Positions 57,460 to 64,000 of a stretch of 64,000 nt of DNA are shown here, one piece after another; the first letter of the stretch is position 1, and the number at the start of each line of letters is the position of its first letter. The notes under the pieces were generated by a model that was not told where the DNA came from, made no database searches, and saw only the letters and a program-made list of their open reading frames with translations. Origin of the DNA: Coniochaeta sp. PMI_546 (lineage: Eukaryota; Ascomycota; Sordariomycetes; Coniochaetales; Coniochaetaceae); assembly GCA_021432605.1 (NCBI GenBank), contig MU271143.1, forward strand, positions 2,055,277 through 2,119,276, in the 5' to 3' direction. The translations under genes and the position numbers were made by a program.

Positions 57460-57810
57460 AATTTGGGGATAGGGGTGTTAACGCACCGATCCCTCCCCGA
57501 GTCCAAATTCTTCCAGAGTATTCTAGCCGAGTTAGATCCTACAGTCGCAGCTCTCGGGCGGACATACACGACCAAAGGCAAGGTGCAGGTGGCGCTGTTT
57601 TGTTCGTGGATGGACTTGCTCGCGACTCGGCTGCACGGACTGGATTGCGAGATAGCTCCAGATCTGGAGAGAGCATGCCACGGCAAATTACTGGAAGAGT
57701 TTGAGGTACTCTTTGCCCAGGAGATGACAATAACCCGGCGTGGCTCTTGGATGGAGGTTGGACTGCTCTTGGCAAAGGTCATGGCTGGTTCCAGCTCTCC
57801 CGTGGACTGA
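57460..57810 (+). CDS. Possible unassigned coding fragment
   Basis: A plus-strand frame, open from 57379, is protein-like in its second part (SILAELDPTVAALGRTYTTK, LFCSWMDLLATRLHGLDCEI) and ends at TGA near 57808-57810. I see no signal peptide, domain or convincing upstream exon. It may be an exon of an unfound gene, a relic, or chance. Confidence 0.25.
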   Translation, partial: NLGIGVLTHRSLPESKFFQSILAELDPTVAALGRTYTTKGKVQVALFCSWMDLLATRLHGLDCEIAPDLERACHGKLLEEFEVLFAQEMTITRRGSWMEVGLLLAKVMAGSSSPVD

Positions 57811-60800
57811 ACAAACAAACTAACACTGAATCCCACGTTGATACAAGACCCATGAATAGGAGGGCTCTCTTGCCACTTCATTCACGCGATTGAACAAGCT
57901 CTCCCAAAGTAGGGAGGCAACACACGTGTGTCATGCTAGCTCGAGCCTCCCCAAGGTCGGACGTCATCGACGGCTGCAGACGTCCGTAGAACGAGTGGGA
58001 GACATTAGAGAACTCTAGATCTACTTCACTGGAATTCTCTATTCCAAACAACCTAGTTATGATGGTCTCATTTGGCCAGGAATGGTACAAGCCAATACAA
58101 TGCACATAGCGTTCGTCGATCGGCCGCCTCTGTGGAAATCTAGAGGTGTGATTCAGATGCTTAAGGAAAGGATGGTTTGGATAAGCTTTGGATTAGCGCC
58201 TTGGCAGAGAAGAATTGGCCAATAAAAGTCATATACAGCGGCCAATCATTCTTGGCTGCACATGGCGAGCCTTCATGTCGGTTCCAGCCCTACCCGCCAG
58301 CTTTCAGTTCACTGGGCGTGCCTTGCTGCCTTTGTTATGTGGAATGACAAGAATAAGCGAGGCCGTTGGCGATGTCACCATATGCGACTGATTAGTACTC
58401 ACCTGCTAAAGCAAACACTTGTGGCGAAGTACAGATGTACCACTGTGCTCGCCATGACCGCTTAGTCCGGTCCTCCGTACCCGCGGGTAGCTGGCAAGGT
58501 GTTGAGAGGCTAAATTCATCGCCTCGCAAGTTGTGTTCACATTCAATTCTTGTACATCATGCCCGCTTGGAGAGGAGCAAAGTCCTTCTTGAGGCTGCGT
58601 ACTAGAATTACAGTAGTCAAGTATCTTGACGGCCAAATCGCTGTGTCCGAAGGTAGAGCATCCCAAGAACAGACAGTTGTACTCTAAATCGAAGCAAGCT
58701 CTCTCTACCCTGGAATCCCACTCTCGACTGCTTAATCCTGCGTTTTCAGGTTTTCAAGTTCAACACGAAGGCTTTGTCGTGACGCTCTCAGAGTGTGACA
58801 AGTGATAGGGGCGTGATGTCACACCGTAACTTCCTCATTCTGAACACCTATTATGACATGTAGAGTTCTCTAGCTCCGCCATTAGAGCTATGATCAAGCT
58901 TGTGGAGACACATGCCATTACACCACGATTGAGCAATTCAGGTAATTCGTGTGTGGACTTGCAGTTTCTTTTAGGAATAGGCTCCGGTCTGGCAGAGAGT
59001 CATAGTTGACGCATCTGGCGTCGTTTGTAGACGCTCTCGTATAGACTCATCCTCGCCATGCTCTAAAGAAACGTCTCGAAAAAGATCGGCTTACCTGTCG
59101 CCAAACCATATTTCGTGAGTCAGCAAACAAATAGTTCGCCGTCTCGAAATGAGGACAAGAGCATGCGTCTACCACGGTAATAGCATCTCAGGTCTGTAAT
59201 GAGGCGTCTGTCACCTTGTGCGTGGCACGTGCTGAATCATTCTCAGTAGTTTGTAGGAACAAACTTATCAGCCGAAGCTGAGCGGATATGCTACTGACAG
59301 TATGCAGGAAGGCATGCTCTCATGTCCAAGACCGATAGGCCATGAGTTGACCATCGTACCCTGCTTGAAGGTAGTCGATGGCTGTTTGCAAAGGTAGGAG
59401 GAGTAAGGGCGGCTTCTAGAGATTTCAACTGGACAACAAGTTTGACTCTCATATCAACTGGATCTCGATCATGACGAATATCAAAAAATTGACGTAAGGG
59501 CACCAATAGCAACCTCGTTCGGCAGGAAAGCTTAGCTGTCCGTCATCTCTTCACAAATGGTATGATGCTTGCCCCATGGATCAAGAATTCCAGTGACAGA
59601 GTAAGCCGAAGACGTTGAATTAAAACATCCGGATACGGATCGAGGCCAGACTTTAGCCTGTGGAATGTGGAGGGGGGAGCACGACAGAGCCAAGGGATCG
59701 GGCCGGCCACCATCTCGGGCGTGACCTGAGCCGGATTTGGGGTCCAGTGCGAAGGCTAGTGTAAGACAAGACCTTCTAAGACACGGGCGTGATCCCCAAT
59801 GAGGTCAGTGTCAGGGTCCTCTGCTTTACACCGCACGAGTAACACAATAGGGAGCGAAGAAGCAGGTCCACGTGCGAAAACACTAGCGCGGAATACAATC
59901 GTACGTATCGGAGCAGATGGTCCTATGAAGCCATCTACGGAGGAAAAGACACCAGACCAACATACTGGTCGATATTCTTCGGACAACTTTGTAGCGAGCC
60001 GTAAGCGTGTCGTGAGTCTGGACCGACGACACTGTCAGTGGGTGCGATCCAGGTTTGATGTTCCCATGCAGCCTCAAACACATCGAATTGATTGACATAT
60101 GTAGCCGGTCGACTTGTTGAACCCTGATAGGGCAGCAGAAAGTGGTGCTATCCATGGCGTGAGTGAGCGCGACTGTGCTAAATCGCAGTTCAGGCGCAAT
60201 GGTGAACTGGTGATGGCATCTACGTGTAAAGAGCTGATTGCCGCATGCGGACAGAAGGTGCGACCTGGAAAATCTGCAGTGGCTGCTCGCTAAAGTCGGT
60301 TTGGTGGGTCCTCACAGACCGGGCCAGCCCTGGACGGCACCCTGGACGGCAACTCGAGGCGGCGTGTTGCGTGCGGGCGGTCAATGATCAGACGGCCGCT
60401 AAAATTCCCAAAAAGCGCCTCAGCTGCGCTCCGGATTCGTAAAATATGGGGGACGGGACGGACGAGATGCAGCAAATCACAATCTCACAATCTTCCAGAT
60501 TAAGCTGCTGTGATGCAACCTCCGTCTCCCGTCTCTCGTCACATCACGCAAAGATTCCTGTCTTTTCATCCAGATTGCACCGTCGTCAGCTCTGTGTCTT
60601 CCGATCCACGCTACCTTTGCGCCATGTCGGCACTGAGTACCTGGAAAAATGGAGCCTCCTCCAGTGATTACCATCGGCCGGTCTCGGTTGGCGTAAACGT
60701 ACAATGGGCACTTTGTTCGGTGAGACATTGAACATGACTGACAGGGCTGTAACTGAAGTGAGTGGTGAGAAGTTTGGGATATCCTATATATGACACGTCT

Positions 60801-61495
60801 GAACCACTTCGGGTTTGTTTGTTCAGTGACTCTGTCTCTGTCTTGCAACGTGCAAATCTATGATACGAGTATTTAACGTTCGATTTCGGTCCCTTTCCCC
60901 GTCTCCATCGTCTTGCTAGGCCGTTCACAGTACATGGTGCTCCGATCTACCCGCTTACCGCTTCTTTCGCTCGACGTATCCACGGGCATATCAACACGAC
61001 GCCCCCCCTCCCGTATTGCTTCTGTGCTCTACTCGTAAGCTCGCACGTCGTACTTTTTGGAGCTATCTGAGATCCTCGTCTTTGCATCTTGGCTTCTCCA
61101 CAGCTGCGCCCCCCTCCACAGCAGATCACGACCAGGAGCTAGCTACGCTTCTTCGCTCGGCTTGCATGAGACTGTCACCTGGTGCTTCAAAAGCTCGCCT
61201 TACCCGCCTTCCTCAACTCCAAACAAACTCGTTCAGCTTTACACGCCGGTACTAGTTAGTACCTTCCTTTAAGGCTTCGGGAGTCCGTTGTTCGCCAATC
61301 TCTCAACAAGCATACGCCGACCTTCCCGACCTTGTGCGAGGCGCACTCCACCCTGGTCTGCAACTGGTCGTGTGCGGCTCATAAGAGACCATTCACCCTG
61401 TATAACTGGGATATGAGCAGTCTTTAACATACTGTTTCAACATTGAAATTTGTTACGATACCAGGCACCTGGACCCTCGGACCCCAATCACGGGA
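57811..61495. other. Long intergenic region
   Basis: About 3.7 kb without a supported gene, tRNA or repeat. The last kilobase is pyrimidine-rich and probably forms the promoter and long leader of the cyclin gene. Confidence 0.45.
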
Positions 61496-62556
61496 ATGAG
61501 GAGTATCGGCAAAATGGAGGATATAAAGCACAACCAGGACGCTTACGACGACGAGTCCGACTTCGACGAAGAATACTTTACCAGGACTTACCAACCTCTT
61601 TCAAATCTCCCTACACCTCCTCCGTCATGTCGCGATTCGATAGTATCTCTCAGTCCTGAGGGTCTGATAGAGCAGGACGAGCTGCTTGAATCCGCCCTTC
61701 TCGGTACGTGATGCCCAATGCCTGGTGGGTCTTGGGCGCAGCTGGCTAACACATCTCGACTAAAACAGGCCCAGCAGTCCACCTCGTAAATCTCGTCCCT
61801 CCGACCGCCTCACTCGCCACGCCATCAGTCTCCACCGTGCACGAGATTCTCACACGAGCAAATCTGCCACCGGAGACGATCGCTCTGGCGGTTTGCATCC
61901 TTGATTCGCTCAACTCCAAGTTCTCCCACAGCTGGAGACTCTCCTGCCCCCTGGCACGCCTGGAAGGAGCCTCGGCGCCCGCGCAGCATGCCCGGCTCCA
62001 CATCGATGCCGTCTGCCCCGAGGTGATCGTCCTGGCGTCCCTGATCGTCGCCGTGAAGTTTCTGGAGGACTATCAGGAACCGATGCACCACTACGCCTCC
62101 CACTGGGGCAATGATCTCTGGACCTGCGAGCAGATCAACGTCACCGAGCGTTGCATTATGGAGAACTTAGGCTACCGGATCATGCCGCTGTGGGACCGGA
62201 AACTGATCGAGGATGCGCTGGCGGACATGGAGCGCGCCAGCAGCCAGGCGAACCTCGACCGGCTGCGGTTTTCTTCCGTGATATCGGCGAAACAGCCGAT
62301 GAGTTCTCGGAAGACTCTCGCTGCTTCGACCATGCGGCCCAGACCCGCTGAGGTGCCCAGGTTCGGAAACGTCGCCTGGGGCGGTAGTTCCGACAGCAGT
62401 GGTGCCGGAATTGGCGGGTGGGCATCTCAGACCACCTTTACCGGAGGTCCCGCCTCTGGGTTGGGTCTGGATCCTCTCCAGTTGCCGCTCGGACGCAAGT
62501 CGAGCAGTTCAATGTGTCTTTTCGCTTCTGCGTATCCGCCCGCCGGTGTACGCTGA
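61496..62556 (+). CDS. Cyclin of the Pcl/Pho80 type
   Basis: Exons 61496..61703 and 61769..62556 (65-base intron) give 331 residues; MEDIKHN six codons in would be an alternative start. The N-terminus is acidic (DAYDDESDFDEEYF). The cyclin fold spans about residues 85-215: TVHEILTRANLPPETIALAV, then CPEVIVLASLIVAVKFLEDY, and CEQINVTERCIMENLGYRI. The region between the helices is looped (PAQHARLHID), and the C-terminus is Ser/Gly-rich. Pcl/Pho80-type cyclins bind Pho85-like kinases and steer phosphate response, polarity or G1 events; the target is unknown here. Confidence 0.86.
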
Positions 62557-63290
62557 AAGATGGGTTGATGTGCGTCCTGGATGGCGCCGTGCGTCGGCTG
62601 GCTGGAGTTTTCAATTGCGGACCGAGAAGAGAATTGCGTGATACCCCCACAGTGTGTTTCGTGAGCTGTTTTTTTCTTTGGCGGTTTATTGCGGATCGCA
62701 TCGGCAGAATGTCACTTGTGCGTCGAACTGGGCATGCTGCATTTGCGGGCTGCATGTCAAGGAACAATTATCGGCGCAGCATTTTTAGCTCCGGGCGTGG
62801 AGCTGGACGGTCTTTGTTGGATGAAGGCTTTTGCCCCTTACTCGGCTACGTTGGGAGTTCTGACTCGGCGATAATGGCGTATGGAGTTACACTGGGCACC
62901 GGAAGTACAGGTTTTCGGGTCATGCTCAGCGTCTGCATGCCCTTTGTGTCGCCCCGGTTTATAGTGCTTGGAGCTCAGGCAGCGAAACATCATTTTCGAC
63001 CAAAATACGATAATCACCAATTCTTAAAGATGAACTGCATATGTAGACTCGTGTTGTGCTTATACGTCCTGGTATATGCCTGAGGATCTGATCACCGAGT
63101 CTAACTTCGGAAGCTTCGTCTACCTCATCATACCCATAATCCATGCATCGTCTAGTTAGTTACATACAACTCTACCTTGAGACAGAGTATGTGCCTTACA
63201 GCACGTCCGAAGTCAATCACAGCCCAGTAGACGTACAACACAAGTCAATCATTCATCTCAGACGAACACACCACCCCGTAGGCATCTCTC
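62557..63290. other. Convergent intergenic region
   Basis: Between the ends of the cyclin and pyridoxamine oxidase genes. Open frames here have no protein character. No RNA gene or repeat seen. Confidence 0.45.
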
Positions 63291-64000
63291 TCACGGACTC
63301 AGCCTCTCCAACGTCCACCTATCCTCCCCTCCTTCCTCTCCCTTCACCCTCTCATAGACAAAGCGATCATGCAACCGGTTCTGCCGTCCCTGCCAAAACT
63401 CGACTCTCTCCGGCACGATCCTCAGCCCGCCCCAAAAGTCCGGACACGGAATGTGCTCCTGTCCCGCAAACCTCTCCTCCGCCTCCCTGTACCACCGATC
63501 CAGCATCTTCCTCCCATCATCATCCCCCTCCCCGCTCGGCCTGAGCACGGCGCTCTGCTGGCTCGCCCAAGCCCCGATCCGGCTGCCCCTGACCCGCGTG
63601 TCGAAGTAAGCCTGACTCTCCTCCTTCGTCAGGCGCTCCGCCCGCCCCTCGACGCGCACCTGGCGCTCCAGCGCCTCCCACCAGAACGTCAGGCTGGCCC
63701 AGCGGTTGCCCACGCTCTCCCCGTCGTCGGAGCCGAAAAGATCCTTTGCCTTGCGGCTGGTGCCAAAGTTGCTGTACACCACGAAGCCCTTGGTGTCGAG
63801 CTCCTTGAGGTAGACCACGCGGGCCGAGACGCGGCCGGACGGCAGGGAGGCGGTGGACAGGGTGCAGGTCTCCGGGTGCGACACGGCCGGGCCCGCGGCC
63901 GAGTACCAGGTGTGGAACTGGGTTATTGGCGAGTTAGGGTCGAGCTGGGAGCGCTTGAGGCCGCCGCGTCGCTCGGCGAGGAGGAACTGTGCTGCTTGGC
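63291..64000 (-). CDS. PDX3: Pyridoxamine 5'-phosphate oxidase, C-terminal part
   Basis: The frame enters from the right edge and ends at TGA 63293-63291. Visible sequence starts QFLLAERRGGLKRSQLDPNS, then PITQFHTWYSAAG, with SGRVSARVVYLKELDTKGFV and VYSNFGTSRKAKDLFG (FMN and substrate site), the block FWWEALERQVRVEGRAERL, and the C-terminal RLHDRFVYER and WTLERLSP. These are the family's conserved segments. The enzyme oxidises pyridoxamine or pyridoxine 5'-phosphate to pyridoxal 5'-phosphate with FMN. The loop before the last helix is Gly/Glu-rich. The start codon lies beyond the window. Confidence 0.92.
   Translation of the reverse strand, partial: QAAQFLLAERRGGLKRSQLDPNSPITQFHTWYSAAGPAVSHPETCTLSTASLPSGRVSARVVYLKELDTKGFVVYSNFGTSRKAKDLFGSDDGESVGNRWASLTFWWEALERQVRVEGRAERLTKEESQAYFDTRVRGSRIGAWASQQSAVLRPSGEGDDDGRKMLDRWYREAEERFAGQEHIPCPDFWGGLRIVPERVEFWQGRQNRLHDRFVYERVKGEEGGEDRWTLERLSP

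Overview
The window is nuclear DNA from a filamentous ascomycete (Pezizomycotina, most likely a sordariomycete-type genome). Genes carry many short introns, mostly 48 to 110 bases, with GT..AG ends and CTAAC or CTAAT branch sites. The gene set is typically fungal: a PTH11-type membrane receptor, a HeLo-like/NACHT/ankyrin STAND protein, a GH28 pectinase, a DHA1 drug transporter, a wax-synthase-like acyltransferase, a bZIP factor and an FlbE-like developmental regulator. I cannot fix the genus. All exon structures were assembled by eye from splice signals, reading phase and protein family motifs. Where the phase closes exactly at every junction I trust them.

Layout. 0.7-11 kb: PTH11-like receptor (with a tandemly duplicated 3' end), secreted SET-domain protein, a head-to-head overlapping pair (an unknown protein and a small cysteine-rich secreted protein), a frameshifted protein-kinase-like relic, and a large RBR-type E3 ubiquitin ligase. 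12-17 kb: an intron-containing tRNA-Ala(AGC), an MBOAT/wax-synthase-like membrane acyltransferase and FlbE. 18-25 kb: STAND protein, GH28 pectinase, MFS transporter. 26-41 kb: a housekeeping block with La protein, mitoribosomal uS4m, Cdc3-type septin, cytosolic-type phospholipase A2, mitoribosomal mL44 and a small mitochondrial inner-membrane protein. 43-50 kb: bZIP factor, an unknown basic protein, PPG1-type phosphatase and a small membrane protein. 51-56 kb: two secreted Leu/Asn-rich proteins with the same 5'UTR intron architecture. 56-61.5 kb: gene-poor. 61.5-64 kb: Pcl/Pho80-type cyclin and the C-terminal part of pyridoxamine-phosphate oxidase, which runs off the right edge.

There is no obvious biosynthetic cluster, transposon or CRISPR. 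Several housekeeping genes are paired head to head (La/uS4m, mL44/inner-membrane protein, PPG1/small membrane protein) and probably share promoters. The most unusual signals are extreme exon structures: a likely one-nucleotide exon inside the GH28 active-site motif, 25- and 26-nt exons carrying a Walker A and a SET motif, and start-codon exons of 3-4 coding nt. Next come a conserved and duplicated 5'UTR exon in the secreted pair, and a kinase-like gene broken by a 5-bp tandem duplication.
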